Assembly (NCBI GenBank): GCA_020725585.1
Contig: DYES01000028.1
Coordinates: 1-64,000, forward strand
DNA: 64,000 nt
Direction of reading: 5' to 3'
Origin: Desulfovirgula sp.
Lineage (GTDB): Bacteria > Bacillota > Desulfotomaculia > Desulfotomaculales > Nap2-2B
Position numbers and translations under genes: made by a program. This document shows positions 34,334 through 43,258 of this stretch, in pieces (within the stretch, counting starts at the first letter, position 1; each line of letters starts with the position of its first letter). The notes under the pieces were generated by a model, which made no database searches, was not told the DNA's origin, and worked only from the letters and a program-made list of their open reading frames with translations.

Positions 34334-34921
34334 ATAAGAAGAGCGCTTTTCTTTACCTCCCTTTTTTTCTTTTTCGCCCTCGCGCTGGGTGTGCAAACCA
34401 AAGCGGTGCAGGAACTGGACACATGGGCAGTAATAACCGCCGCGCAATTGCACTCGCCTGCCCTGACCGTGTTTTTCCTAACGGTCAGCTTTTTCGGGAC
34501 AAAAACTTTTCTTGTTCCTGCCTGTGCCGTGGTTACTGGCTTCCTTTTTCTCAGCCGCAACCGGCACTTTCTTGCCTTTCCCTTAACCATGCTGCTGGCC
34601 TGGTTTACTATGGAGGCTTTAAAACTTTTCTTTGCCCGCCCGCGGCCTGATTTTTGCCCCCTGCTGGCGGAAAACGGCTATAGCTTTCCCAGCGGCCACG
34701 CCTTTATGGGCACGGTCTTCTTTGGTTTTTTGGCGGGCCTGCTGCTCAGCCATGCCCCCCGCCAGCGCGTAAAACACTTCCTATTGCCCGCCACCTTCCT
34801 CTTTGTTTTTCTGCTGGGCGCAAGCCGGATTTACCTGGGCGTCCACTACCCCACGGACGTGCTGGCCGGCTGCGCAGGCGGCCTCTTCTTCCTCAGCCTG
34901 ACCAGGGCAAAGCGCAATTAA
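34334..34921 (+). CDS. PAP2-family membrane phosphatase
   Basis: Phosphatidic acid phosphatase type 2 protein with KLFFARPRPD (motif 1), SFPSGHAFMG (motif 2, catalytic His) and SRIYLGVHYPTDVLAG (motif 3). It likely dephosphorylates undecaprenyl diphosphate or a phospholipid. The first usual start, GTG 34391, lacks a ribosome binding site and removes a hydrophobic segment (LFFTSLFFFFALALG) encoded in frame just upstream. The frame reaches an ATA at 34334 directly after a stop, eight bases from ggggg. Either ATA is used or the 5' end is damaged. Confidence 0.75.
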   Translation: MRRALFFTSLFFFFALALGVQTKAVQELDTWAVITAAQLHSPALTVFFLTVSFFGTKTFLVPACAVVTGFLFLSRNRHFLAFPLTMLLAWFTMEALKLFFARPRPDFCPLLAENGYSFPSGHAFMGTVFFGFLAGLLLSHAPRQRVKHFLLPATFLFVFLLGASRIYLGVHYPTDVLAGCAGGLFFLSLTRAKRN

Positions 34922-34934
34922 AAAATAAATTCCT

Positions 34935-35765
34935 CTAATACGTAAAAGTAAAGCTGTCCAAAACCACGCTCCGCGGGCGCGATTGCAAAAATTGATTGGG
35001 CACCCAGGATTCAAAGAAAAACAAGGCGCCATTGGTGGGGTCCGCGCCGTTTAAGGCCACCTGTGCGGCGCGCCGGGCCTCCTCGCTGGGGGGGACGTTA
35101 ATCCAGCCGTTTAAAACCGGCTCAAACTGATAGGCCCCCACTTCGTCTACCTGATAAATTACTTCCCGGATGGTGTTGGGAAACAGAGGGCTCAAAACGC
35201 GGTTTAAAACCACGGCCCCCACCGCCACCTTCGTTAAAAAGGACTCCGAATCTGCCTCCGCCGTGATCAGCCTCGCCAACAAATCAAAATCCGACCTGAC
35301 GTAAGGAACGCGCCCGGCCAGCACGCCGCCCTGGCCCGCCTGGGCAGGGCCTGTCCCACCCGGGCCCGAACGGAAAGCAGGAATCGCCAGTACCTGACCG
35401 GGGTAAATAAGCGTTGAGTTTAGCCGGTTAGCCAGCATGATATCTGAATAACTGACCCCAAAAGAACGCCCGATTAAAAAGAGCGTGTCCCCCGGTTGGA
35501 CGGTATAAGAGGTATAGTGCCCCAGTTCCTGTCCTTGCGGGATATACAATTTCTGACCGGGATAAATAAGATCGCCGGCGAGGCCGTTTGTCCTCTTGAT
35601 GGCTTCCACGGAAGAGCCGTACCACTGGCTGAGCAGGTAGAGGGATTCACCGGAACTGACCGTGTGGATGGCGGCAAAAGCGCGGTACGGTAGGAAAAAA
35701 ATGAGGAATAGGCAAGAAATACCAAAGAACAAAAAACGCACAGACAACCTGCCAGATAAACGCAT
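34935..35765 (-). CDS. LysM / SleB-type spore cell wall hydrolase
   Basis: A 276-residue secreted protein: signal peptide ending in YRAFA, two LysM domains (IHTVSSGESLYLLSQWYGSSVEAI; SYTVQPGDTLFLIGRSFGVSYSDI), a linker, and a C-terminal Hydrolase_2 (SleB/CwlJ) domain (LLARLITAEADSESFLTKVAVGAVVLNRV ... ALNGADPTNGALFFF). Such proteins degrade spore cortex during germination or coat maturation. ATG at 35765 follows aaggagggg and is preferred to 35840. Confidence 0.92.
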   Translation of the reverse strand: MRLSGRLSVRFLFFGISCLFLIFFLPYRAFAAIHTVSSGESLYLLSQWYGSSVEAIKRTNGLAGDLIYPGQKLYIPQGQELGHYTSYTVQPGDTLFLIGRSFGVSYSDIMLANRLNSTLIYPGQVLAIPAFRSGPGGTGPAQAGQGGVLAGRVPYVRSDFDLLARLITAEADSESFLTKVAVGAVVLNRVLSPLFPNTIREVIYQVDEVGAYQFEPVLNGWINVPPSEEARRAAQVALNGADPTNGALFFFESWVPNQFLQSRPRSVVLDSFTFTY

Positions 35766-35979
35766 TTTTCCCCTCCTTGCGGCCTCCGGGGTTAGTTGAC
35801 GGGTTCGGGATGAGGGTTCCCTACCAGGATGCGGCAACACCTGGATTCACCCCAGCGCACACCTTTCCCCCGTACCTGATTTTTTCATCAGGGATTCGGC
35901 CTTTTTTAATTACGTAACAATTATACAACTTTACCGTTTACAGAGACAAGCGGTAATATATACCATTTAAATTGCTGAA

Positions 35980-35985
35980 TATAAT
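35980..35985 (+). promoter_or_regulatory. -10 box of the structured RNA
   Basis: A perfect TATAAT ends five bases before the ctgcgc that begins the predicted closing helix at 35989-35994. No good TTGACA was found 16-18 bases upstream (tatata there), so another sigma factor or activator may be involved. Confidence 0.45.
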
Positions 35986-35988
35986 AAA

Positions 35989-36450
35989 CTGCGCTGGTTA
36001 AACTATGGATGCAGGGTCCGTAATGGCCGAGCCAAGACTGCTGCAGGGTCGAAAGGCTCTGCAGCAGTCGGCCAAAGGCTGATACCGGGTCGGAAGGGCT
36101 CGGTATCAGCCGGCGGGCAGATCCGTAGATGTTCCGGCAGGCTCTGCAGCAATCCGAAGGATTGCTGCAGGGTCACAAGGGACATCTGCGGGTCGAGCTA
36201 AGATCAGTGCTGGTGCCGGAACGACAACTGGGTTTTGTCTTGGGTCCGCCGTAGTCGAGAGATTACGGCGGGCTCACAAGGTATCTGCACTGGTCGAGCA
36301 CAAGGTCATTATGGGTTTCGTAATGGTCTACGGCAGCCGAAAGGTTGTCGTAGGCTGCGCAGAAATCCGTAATGGCCGGAGCGAAGGTCATTACGGGCTC
36401 CTAACATAGTCCGGCACTCAGATCTTGATTTGAGTGCCGGACTTTGTTTT
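35989..36450 (+). ncRNA. Candidate large structured non-coding RNA (~460 nt)
   Basis: Gene-free sequence folding by eye into many long helices: 36024-28/36070-74; 36036-50/36055-69 with GAAA loop; 36077-91/36097-111; 36120-35/36179-94 enclosing 36142-55/36159-72; 36202-10/36287-95 enclosing 36223-27/36235-39 and 36242-56/36261-75 (GAGA loop); 36307-13/36319-25; 36328-38/36343-53 (GAAA loop); 36367-77/36386-96. A closing helix 35989-94/36357-62 joins the ends, and a terminator follows. Many pairs are G-U, so they are not perfect DNA palindromes, and G-U asymmetry shows the plus strand is the transcript. It does not show hallmark segments of RNase P RNA, tmRNA, 6S or SRP RNA. Family unknown. 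Confidence 0.8.
36408..36450 (+). terminator. Intrinsic terminator of the structured RNA
   Basis: A 13-bp perfect stem, agtccggcactca (36408-36420) with tgagtgccggact (36431-36443), is followed by tttgtttt. It ends the RNA 25 bases before the stop of the convergent thrB gene and may also end thrB transcripts. Confidence 0.9.
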
Positions 36451-36474
36451 CATGATGCTTTGTATTTTAACTCT

Positions 36475-37377
36475 TTAGACCGTCTCCAGCGCCCTGGCTC
36501 CGACGGGGCTGATATTCAAAACCATAGTGCGGGCGCGGATGCCGCTTTGCTGGAAGGTGTCCCGCATCACGCGGGCGATCAGCTCAAAGTTGCCGTCCGC
36601 AAACGCGAGCAGGCTGGGCCCTGCCCCGCTCAAACAAACGCCGCGGGCCCCGGCCAGGCGGGCGGCGGCGAGCACCTTTTTCATCCCCGGCACCAGCGAA
36701 GCCCGGTAAGGCTGGTGGATCCGGTCTTCCATGGCCGTCGGCAAAAGGCTCAAGTCGCCCTGGTGGAAGGCGGTGATTAAAAGAGCCAGTCGCCCCAGGT
36801 TAAATACCGTATCCTGCAGGCTCACCAGTTGGGGCAAGACGTCCCGGGCAGTTTTTGTCAACACGGAAAAATCGGGAACGGCCAGGACTGCTTTTAAGCC
36901 CCGCGGGGGGGGAATCTTGACGTATTTTATCTCGCCGTCCACAGCTACCGAAACGACGATCCCTCCCAACAGGGCCGGGGCCACATTGTCGGGGTGGCCC
37001 TCCATGGCGGTCGCCAGGGCCAACAGCTCTTTTTGCGACAGCTTATTACCCGCCAGGATATTGGCCGCAATTAATCCGCCCACAATGGCCGCCGCGCTGC
37101 TGCCCAGGCCCCTGGCCACGGGAATCTGGTTGAGCAATTTAATTTTTAAACCTTGAGGGACGCTTTCCGTGTGTTTAAAAACACGCATGGCGGCCCGGTA
37201 AACGATGTTGCTTTCGTCCCGGGCAATATCGGCGGCGCCCTCTCCCTGAACTTCGATCAAAAGCCCGGCATTGGCGCGCGCCATTTCCACCGTGTTGTAC
37301 AGCTGGAGGGCCATGCCGAGGCAGTCGAAACCCGGCCCCAGGTTGGCCGCGGTGGCCGGCACCTGCACACGAACCAT
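36475..37377 (-). CDS. thrB: Homoserine kinase
   Basis: A 300-residue GHMP kinase phosphorylating homoserine in threonine synthesis. VRVQVPATAANLGPGFDCLGMAL opens it and PVARGLGSSAAAIVGGL is the ATP-binding GHMP motif; KAVLAVPDFSVLTKTAR and GVCLSGAGPSLLAFA follow. ATG 37377 has aaggag nine bases upstream; the frame open to 37461 overlaps hom. It follows hom by 32 bases, forming hom-thrB; thrC is not in the window. Confidence 0.95.
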   Translation of the reverse strand: MVRVQVPATAANLGPGFDCLGMALQLYNTVEMARANAGLLIEVQGEGAADIARDESNIVYRAAMRVFKHTESVPQGLKIKLLNQIPVARGLGSSAAAIVGGLIAANILAGNKLSQKELLALATAMEGHPDNVAPALLGGIVVSVAVDGEIKYVKIPPPRGLKAVLAVPDFSVLTKTARDVLPQLVSLQDTVFNLGRLALLITAFHQGDLSLLPTAMEDRIHQPYRASLVPGMKKVLAAARLAGARGVCLSGAGPSLLAFADGNFELIARVMRDTFQQSGIRARTMVLNISPVGARALETV

Positions 37378-37409
37378 GAAAACATTCTCCTTCTCCGCCA
37401 GGAAAGGGG

Positions 37410-38720
37410 CTATAACGCGCCTTCCTGCAGATCCTCTTCCTCCACCCGGATCACAGCACACACTTCGTCCACTGCGGACAGTCTTTCCACAATGTTCAGG
37501 GCGTCCCTTAAATTTTGCTCGCTCACTTTGTGGGTAACCATCACTATTTCTGCGCGGCGGCCGTCCGTATGCTTCTGAATTACGGAAGCCAGGCTCACCT
37601 CTTTATCGCCAAAAGCATAAGCAATGGAGGCGAGCACCCCCGGGCGGTCCGCCACCACCAAACGCAGGTAGTATTTGCTTTGCATTTGCCCGATGGGAAG
37701 GATGGGCTTTTGCTCAAAACAGGTGCAGCCGTTTCGCCCGGAAACCCTGTTTAAGCGGTTGCGGGCGGCTTCCACGATATCGGCGGCTACCGCGCTTCCC
37801 GTGGGCAGCTCTCCGGCTCCCCGCCCGTAAAACATGGTGTTTCCCACGGCGTCTCCCTGAACGTAGATGGCGTTGAAAACACCGCTCACCGAGGCCAGCG
37901 GATGGAGCCTGGGAATGAGCGTGGGGTGCACCCTTACCTCGATCCCCTCTTTTGTCTCTTTGGCGATCCCCAAGAGTTTGATCACGTAGTTTAATTCACC
38001 CGCGTAGGCAATATCGCGATCGCTGATCCGGCTGATTCCCTCGACGTAAATATGCTCCGTTTCCACCCGGCTGTTAAAAGCGATGGAGGCCAAAATCGCC
38101 AGCTTGCGGGCGGCGTCTAAACCCTCAATATCCGCGCTGGGATCGGCTTCCGCGTAGCCTTTTTCCCGCGCCTGGGCAAGGGCTTCTGCAAAACTTGTCC
38201 CTTCGGCAGTCATTTTGGAAAGTATATAATTAGTTGTGCCGTTAATAATCCCCATGATTTTAGTAATCCGGTTGGCCGCCAGGCAGTGTTTTAAGGGCCT
38301 GATGATCGGTATGCCGCCGCCGACGCTCCCCTCGAAAAGCAGGTCCACTCCGCTCACCGCCGCCGCCTCGAATAGCTCCCGGCCGTGGGCGGCAATCATA
38401 TCCTTATTGGCGGTGACTACGCTTTTCCCGTTTTGCAGGGCCTGCAGAGCGTAATCGAGGGCAGGGCGAATCCCCCCCATGACTTCCACCACGATCTCTA
38501 TTTCGGGGTCGTCGACCACTTCCCGATAATCGGCAGTCAAAATTTCCGGTTTTAGTTCGAGCCCCCGGTCTTTATTCAGTTCGCGGACCAGGATGCGGGC
38601 AATTTCCAGCCGGGCGCCGGTTCTTTGCGCGATTTTTTCCGCGTTCCCGACAAGAATCCGGTACACCCCCCTGCCCACCGTGCCCAGGCCGAGCAAGCCT
38701 ACCTTGATTACCTTTTCCAA
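37410..38720 (-). CDS. hom: Homoserine dehydrogenase
   Basis: A 436-residue enzyme reducing aspartate semialdehyde to homoserine. The NAD(P) site is VGLLGLGTVGRGVYRIL, GGIRPALDYALQALQNGKSVVTANKDMIAAHG and FEGSVGGGIPIIRPLKHCLAAN are conserved, and a C-terminal ACT domain (YYLRLVVADRPGVLASIAYAFGDKEVSLASVIQ) would allow threonine feedback. Length is normal. No leader regulatory element such as a T-box was found. Confidence 0.96.
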   Translation of the reverse strand: MEKVIKVGLLGLGTVGRGVYRILVGNAEKIAQRTGARLEIARILVRELNKDRGLELKPEILTADYREVVDDPEIEIVVEVMGGIRPALDYALQALQNGKSVVTANKDMIAAHGRELFEAAAVSGVDLLFEGSVGGGIPIIRPLKHCLAANRITKIMGIINGTTNYILSKMTAEGTSFAEALAQAREKGYAEADPSADIEGLDAARKLAILASIAFNSRVETEHIYVEGISRISDRDIAYAGELNYVIKLLGIAKETKEGIEVRVHPTLIPRLHPLASVSGVFNAIYVQGDAVGNTMFYGRGAGELPTGSAVAADIVEAARNRLNRVSGRNGCTCFEQKPILPIGQMQSKYYLRLVVADRPGVLASIAYAFGDKEVSLASVIQKHTDGRRAEIVMVTHKVSEQNLRDALNIVERLSAVDEVCAVIRVEEEDLQEGAL

Positions 38721-38837
38721 GCCGAATCGTCTCCTTCACTAAAAATGTGCTAAAGATGATGCCTTTTTGCCCATGTTCTTCTTTGCCCATGTTCTTATTC
38801 TTTTTATATCATCAGAGTAAAAAATAAGCAATAATAA

Positions 38838-38870
38838 AAAAACCAATAAAAAACCGGTCCTTGACCGGTT
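38838..38870 (-). terminator. Terminator of spoIVA
   Basis: The stem aaccggtc (38852-38859) pairs with gaccggtt (38863-38870) with a 3-base loop and is followed on the minus strand by ttttttattggtttttt. It begins 8 bases after the spoIVA stop. Confidence 0.9.
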
Positions 38871-38877
38871 AGATGAT

Positions 38878-40356
38878 TTAGATGATGATGCAGATAAGCC
38901 CTCCGCTTCCTTCGTTCACAATTCTCTGTACCGTTTCCTGCAGCTTGGCCTGGGCGTTCTCCGGCATGCGCTGCAGCTTGTTCTGGATGCTTTCCCGGAC
39001 CAGGTCGTTTACCGACTTCCCGAATATTTCTGACTGCCAGATCTTCTGCGGGTTCTCCTCGAACCCCGAAAGCATGTAGCGGACCAGCTCCTCGCACTGC
39101 TTTTCGGTGCCGATGATGGGGGTAATCTCGGCGGTGATGTCGGCCCTGATCATGTGCACTGACGGCGCGCTGGCCTTTAATTTTACTCCGAACCGGCTGC
39201 CCTGGCGGATCAACTGCGGTTCCTCCAGAGTCATTTCGTCCAGGCTGGGCATAACCACGCCGTAACCGGTTTCCTTTACTTCCCTTAAGGCGGTGGCCAC
39301 TTTATCGTATTCCCGCTTGGCCACGGCAAGTTCCCTCATCAGGCGCAAAAGCTCGTTTTCTGCCTCGACGGCAAAGCCTGTCTCCTCGCTCAACACCCTG
39401 TAGAACAACCCCGGCGGCGCCGTGATTTCGATGGCCGCCACACCGGTGCCCATATCCATTTTGTCCAACCGGACGGTTTCTATAAAATCATAATCGGCGA
39501 GGCGTTCCACCGCGCCCTGCACGTCACGCAGCCGCCGCACATTTTGGATGGTTTGGTGAACCGCGTCTTCGTAGCTTTTTCGCAGCCAGTGCGCGGTCTC
39601 CAGCTCCTCCACCCAGGAAGGCAAAGAAATATTCACTTCGTTGACGGGGAATTCCATGAGCATTTTTTCCAGGATATACAAAACGTCCTGCTGCGTCATT
39701 TGCAGGCAATCAACCGGCAGCACCGGCACGTCGTACTTCTCGCTCAGTTCCTCGGCCAGCTGCACGGTTTCCGGGTCCCGCGCCCGGGCGCTGTTTAAAA
39801 GCACGATAAAGGGGCGGTTGATTTCTTTTAACTCCGCAATTACCCTTTCTTCCCCTTCGATGTAATTTTCCCGCGGAATATCGGTAATGGTCCCGTCGGT
39901 GGTCACCACGATGCCGATTGTCGAATGTTCGGCAATCACTTTCCGGGTGCCGATTTCCGCCGCCTCCTGGAAGGGAATGGGCTCTTCAAACCAGGGAGTG
40001 GAAACCATCCGCGGGCCGTCTTCTTCCTCGTACCCCAGCGCACCCTCCACCCGGTAACCTACGCAATCGACCAGGCGCACCTTTACCTGCAGGCCCTGGT
40101 TGATGTTAATTTCCACCGCTTCGTTGGGAACAAATTTAGGCTCGGTGGTCATCACCGTCTTTCCGGCGCTGCCCTGGGGGAGTTCGTCCTTGGCCCGTTC
40201 CTTGTCGTAAGGATTTTTAATATTGGGAATCACCAGCAATTCCATGAACCGCCTGATAAAGGTGGACTTGCCCGTGCGCACGCATCCGCAGACCCCGATA
40301 TAGATATCCCCACCGGTGCGTTCAGCAATATCGCGGAAAATATCATACTTTTCCAT
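38878..40356 (-). CDS. spoIVA: Stage IV sporulation protein A
   Basis: A 492-residue ATPase that polymerises around the forespore as the coat basement layer. MEKYDIFRDIAERTGGDIYIGVCGCVRTGKSTFI carries the Walker A motif; TTDGTITDIPRENYIEGEERVI and the C-terminal segment ending GGLICIII follow, all typical. Its length equals the Bacillus subtilis protein. ATG 40356 matches the family start; a TTG 30 bases upstream would add ten residues. Monocistronic with its own terminator. Confidence 0.97.
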   Translation of the reverse strand: MEKYDIFRDIAERTGGDIYIGVCGCVRTGKSTFIRRFMELLVIPNIKNPYDKERAKDELPQGSAGKTVMTTEPKFVPNEAVEININQGLQVKVRLVDCVGYRVEGALGYEEEDGPRMVSTPWFEEPIPFQEAAEIGTRKVIAEHSTIGIVVTTDGTITDIPRENYIEGEERVIAELKEINRPFIVLLNSARARDPETVQLAEELSEKYDVPVLPVDCLQMTQQDVLYILEKMLMEFPVNEVNISLPSWVEELETAHWLRKSYEDAVHQTIQNVRRLRDVQGAVERLADYDFIETVRLDKMDMGTGVAAIEITAPPGLFYRVLSEETGFAVEAENELLRLMRELAVAKREYDKVATALREVKETGYGVVMPSLDEMTLEEPQLIRQGSRFGVKLKASAPSVHMIRADITAEITPIIGTEKQCEELVRYMLSGFEENPQKIWQSEIFGKSVNDLVRESIQNKLQRMPENAQAKLQETVQRIVNEGSGGLICIII

Positions 40357-40640
40357 GGGCGTAAATAAGCGCCTCCCTTCTTCCAAAATTTCCGGGCTGA
40401 TTAATTATCGGAATGTAATGAGGCATCCCCCCTACCGCGCCCCAGCTACCCGCAAAGAGAAGACCCCTTTATTGGCATACTTTAACAATATATATATGAT
40501 AGGTGGCTAAGGTTATATAACCAGGTCGAAAATTTTTCAGGAAATTTCTTGATAAAATTTTATCTTTCCCGGAAGGATTTTTCATAAAATATGTCGAAAA
40601 ACTTTTTTAGCAAGTCTAAGTTGCCGGGGGGCCTGTTTAA

Positions 40641-41597
40641 TTGAAACGGTTGATAATATTTATGACCGCCCCAAAAAAAATAACACTGAAAACCTTTCTG
40701 CCGGGAGCTTTTATTTTGTTTTTTCTCTTTCCTTTCGCGGCCCGTGCCGCCACTTACAGCGTCCAGCCGGGGGACACCCTGTACGGAATCAGCCTGCGCC
40801 ACGGCGTAAGCGTGCAGGCCTTGCAAGAGGCCAACGGCATTACGGGCCACCTCATTTACCCGGGTCAAAAACTAACCATCCCGGATGCAAATCCGGATAC
40901 CTGCCGGAACAAAGCAAGCGAAGAGGTTCTTCAAAGGCTAGAAAATTCAAGGGAAAATCCAAAGCAGCCCCAAGTTTCGTATACAGTGCAGGCCGGCGAC
41001 TGCCTTTACGCCATCGCCGGCCGGTACGGGATAAGTGTGGAAGCCTTAAAACAGGCCAATAACCTTTCTTCTGAACTTATTTACCCGGGACAGGCGCTGG
41101 TCATCCCCGCCCCTACCATCCCCGCCCCGTCCATCCCTGCCCCGCAGGCAGCAAAGCCAGACGCAAGCAAGATCCGGCCGGGAGCAGGCGACCTGCCCTC
41201 GCGCAGCGGTGCAGCATCCCCCCAGCTGGCTAAAAAAGTATTAGGCCTGGCTGCTTCTCTTTTGGGAAGCAGGTACGTTTACGGGGGGTCGGGTCCGCAC
41301 GTTTTTGACTGTTCCGGCTTCGTCGCTTACGTTTTCCGGTCCGTCGGGATCGAACTGCCGCACAGCGCCGCCGCGCAGGCAAAATTCGGCACGCCGGTGG
41401 AAAGGTCCTCTCTTTTGCCGGGCGACCTGGTGTTTTTCAGCTATTACGGCAGCGGGGGAATTGACCACGTGGGGATCTATGTGGGGAACGACGACTTCAT
41501 CCACGCTTCCTCAAAGGGAGGCGTTAAATATTCTTCTTTAAACCAGCCGTATTACCGGCAAAACTACCGCGGGGCAAGACGGTTAATTGCCGGATAA
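40641..41597 (+). CDS. LysM / NlpC-P60 peptidoglycan hydrolase
   Basis: A 318-residue secreted endopeptidase: signal peptide ending AARA, two LysM domains ([36 protein letters not shown]), a proline-rich linker of repeated APxIPAP units, and an NlpC/P60 domain with catalytic [10 protein letters not shown], then [16 protein letters not shown] with the histidines. TTG at 40641 lies nine bases after gggggg. It overlaps the 3' end of convergent gpsA by 15 bases. Confidence 0.93.
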   Translation: MKRLIIFMTAPKKITLKTFLPGAFILFFLFPFAARAATYSVQPGDTLYGISLRHGVSVQALQEANGITGHLIYPGQKLTIPDANPDTCRNKASEEVLQRLENSRENPKQPQVSYTVQAGDCLYAIAGRYGISVEALKQANNLSSELIYPGQALVIPAPTIPAPSIPAPQAAKPDASKIRPGAGDLPSRSGAASPQLAKKVLGLAASLLGSRYVYGGSGPHVFDCSGFVAYVFRSVGIELPHSAAAQAKFGTPVERSSLLPGDLVFFSYYGSGGIDHVGIYVGNDDFIHASSKGGVKYSSLNQPYYRQNYRGARRLIAG

Positions 41598-42602
41598 GTT
41601 TTGCTCCAGCTCGCAGCGGGGGTCCCTGGTCATTAAATTGACTACCGCTGACCGGGGTGAAAGGCCGGCAAATAAAACCTGGTAAATCTGCTCCGTGATC
41701 GGCATCTCCACCTTGTAGCGCAGGGCCAGCCGGCGCGCCGCGCGCGCCGTCCGTACACCCTCCACCACCATTTTCACTGCCGCCAGGGCCTCTTCCAAAG
41801 ACCTGCCTTTTCCAATTTCGATCCCGGCGCGCCGGTTCCGGCTGTGCATGCTGGTGCAGGTAACAATTAAATCGCCCACTCCGGCCAGGCCGGCAAACGT
41901 GCCGGGGTTGGCGCCCATGACGCTGCCCAGGCGGGCAATCTCCGCCAGGCCGCGGGTCATCAGGGCCGCCTTGGTGTTGTCGCCAAACCCCAATCCGTCG
42001 GCAATGCCCGTGCCCAGCGCAATGACGTTTTTGAGCGCCCCGCCCAGTTCCACGCCTTTAACGTCCGGGCTGGTATACACGCGGAAACTTTCCGTCAGAA
42101 AAAGATTTTGGGCGTCCCGGGCGGCTTCCGGGGAAAAACCTGCGCAAACCACCGCCGTAGGCATGCCCCGCCCGACTTCTTCCGCGTGGCTGGGACCGGA
42201 CAGAACGACGTAAAACCGAGCCCGCTCGGGGCCTGCCTCCTCAAGAAAAACCTCCGACAGGCGAAACAGAGTGTCTTCTTCCAGGCCTTTGGCCACGTTT
42301 ACCACCAGGGCGCGGCGCGGCAAACAGGGAAGCGCCCGGCGCAAGACCTCCCGGAAGGCGTGGGAAGGCACCGCGAAGATAACCGCCTGGGCGTCAGCCA
42401 AGATGGTTTCGAGATCTCTTTTTGCCGCTACATTTTCAGGGAGAATCACTCCCGGCAGGTAACGCGCGTTTTCCCCGCTGTTAATCTCTTCGGCGAGCTC
42501 CTGCCTTCTCGCCCAAAGCTCCACTTGCCGTACTTTTTTGCTTAAAAGCACGGCCAGCGCCGTCGCCCAGCTGCCGGCTCCTAACACGGCTATTTTTTCC
42601 AT
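41583..42602 (-). CDS. gpsA: Glycerol-3-phosphate dehydrogenase [NAD(P)+]
   Basis: A 339-residue enzyme supplying glycerol-3-phosphate for phospholipids. [20 protein letters not shown] is the dinucleotide site; [60 protein letters not shown] (catalytic lysine) and [12 protein letters not shown] follow. It is downstream of plsY and der, as in many Firmicutes (der-plsY-gpsA). Confidence 0.97.
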   Translation of the reverse strand: MEKIAVLGAGSWATALAVLLSKKVRQVELWARRQELAEEINSGENARYLPGVILPENVAAKRDLETILADAQAVIFAVPSHAFREVLRRALPCLPRRALVVNVAKGLEEDTLFRLSEVFLEEAGPERARFYVVLSGPSHAEEVGRGMPTAVVCAGFSPEAARDAQNLFLTESFRVYTSPDVKGVELGGALKNVIALGTGIADGLGFGDNTKAALMTRGLAEIARLGSVMGANPGTFAGLAGVGDLIVTCTSMHSRNRRAGIEIGKGRSLEEALAAVKMVVEGVRTARAARRLALRYKVEMPITEQIYQVLFAGLSPRSAVVNLMTRDPRCELEQNLSGN

Positions 42603-42624
42603 GAATCACCCATCCCTTGTTGTT

Positions 42625-43206
42625 TTACGGCCTCCCAATCCTGGGCTCCGTGCCCGCCAAAAGGCGCCGGATATTGGGCAGATGTTTGTAGACGGCGATA
42701 GCCGCTACGGCCAGCGCAAAGAGAGTATAAGTCCAGGGCCGCGCCAGGACCAGCATGAGAACTGGCAGGGAGCCGGCGGCCACAATTGAGCCCAGGGACA
42801 CATAGCGGAAAACGCCCACCACCGCCAGCCAGAGCGCAAGCCCGATCACCATGACGAGCGGGTCCAAAAGGATAAAAACGCCCAGGGTAGCAGCGATGAT
42901 CTTGCCCCCCTGAAAACCCAAAAAAACCGACCAGGCGTGCCCGGCCAGCGCCGCCAGGGCGGTCAGCAACTGGGCGTCCCCGCCCACCAGCCAGCGGCCC
43001 AGCAGAACGGCAAGCACTCCTTTGCCTACATCCCCGGCCAAAACCAGCAAACCCGCCGCGGGGCCCAGGCTGCGCCAAACGTTGGTGGTCCCGATATTAC
43101 CGCTGCCGCGAAGCCGGATGTCGATTCCTTTTGACCGGGCCACCAGGTAGCCGATGGGAACCGCTCCAATCAAATAGCTAATGACGAGGATGAAAATAAG
43201 TTTCAT
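42625..43206 (-). CDS. plsY: Acyl-phosphate glycerol-3-phosphate acyltransferase
   Basis: A 193-residue integral membrane acyltransferase. SYLIGAVPIGYLVARSKGIDIRLRGSGNIGTTNVWRSLGPAAG and LAGHAWSVFLGFQGGKIIAATLG are two of the cytoplasmic motifs. It makes lysophosphatidate from acyl-phosphate and the gpsA product. Start follows gaggggg. Confidence 0.96.
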   Translation of the reverse strand: MKLIFILVISYLIGAVPIGYLVARSKGIDIRLRGSGNIGTTNVWRSLGPAAGLLVLAGDVGKGVLAVLLGRWLVGGDAQLLTALAALAGHAWSVFLGFQGGKIIAATLGVFILLDPLVMVIGLALWLAVVGVFRYVSLGSIVAAGSLPVLMLVLARPWTYTLFALAVAAIAVYKHLPNIRRLLAGTEPRIGRP

Positions 43207-43258
43207 CGCAAACCCCCTCTTCGTTGCTATTTCGCAAATAACGTTTTTTTGACAATGC

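Noticed and set aside
35989-36450. RNase P RNA, tmRNA, 6S RNA, SRP RNA or a group I/II intron
   Set aside because: No universally conserved segments of these RNAs could be recognised (for example no P4-type gaggaaagtccg, no tmRNA ends, no domain V-like hairpin), and flanking genes are intact. A database search is still needed.
38721-38877. T-box or other amino-acid riboswitch ahead of hom
   Set aside because: The gap contains only the spoIVA terminator and AT-rich DNA; no T-box core tggnaccgcg or specifier structure was found.
40387-40510. Sigma-E promoter of spoIVA
   Set aside because: An AT-rich stretch is present, but no pair of elements with acceptable spacing and sequence could be picked with confidence.
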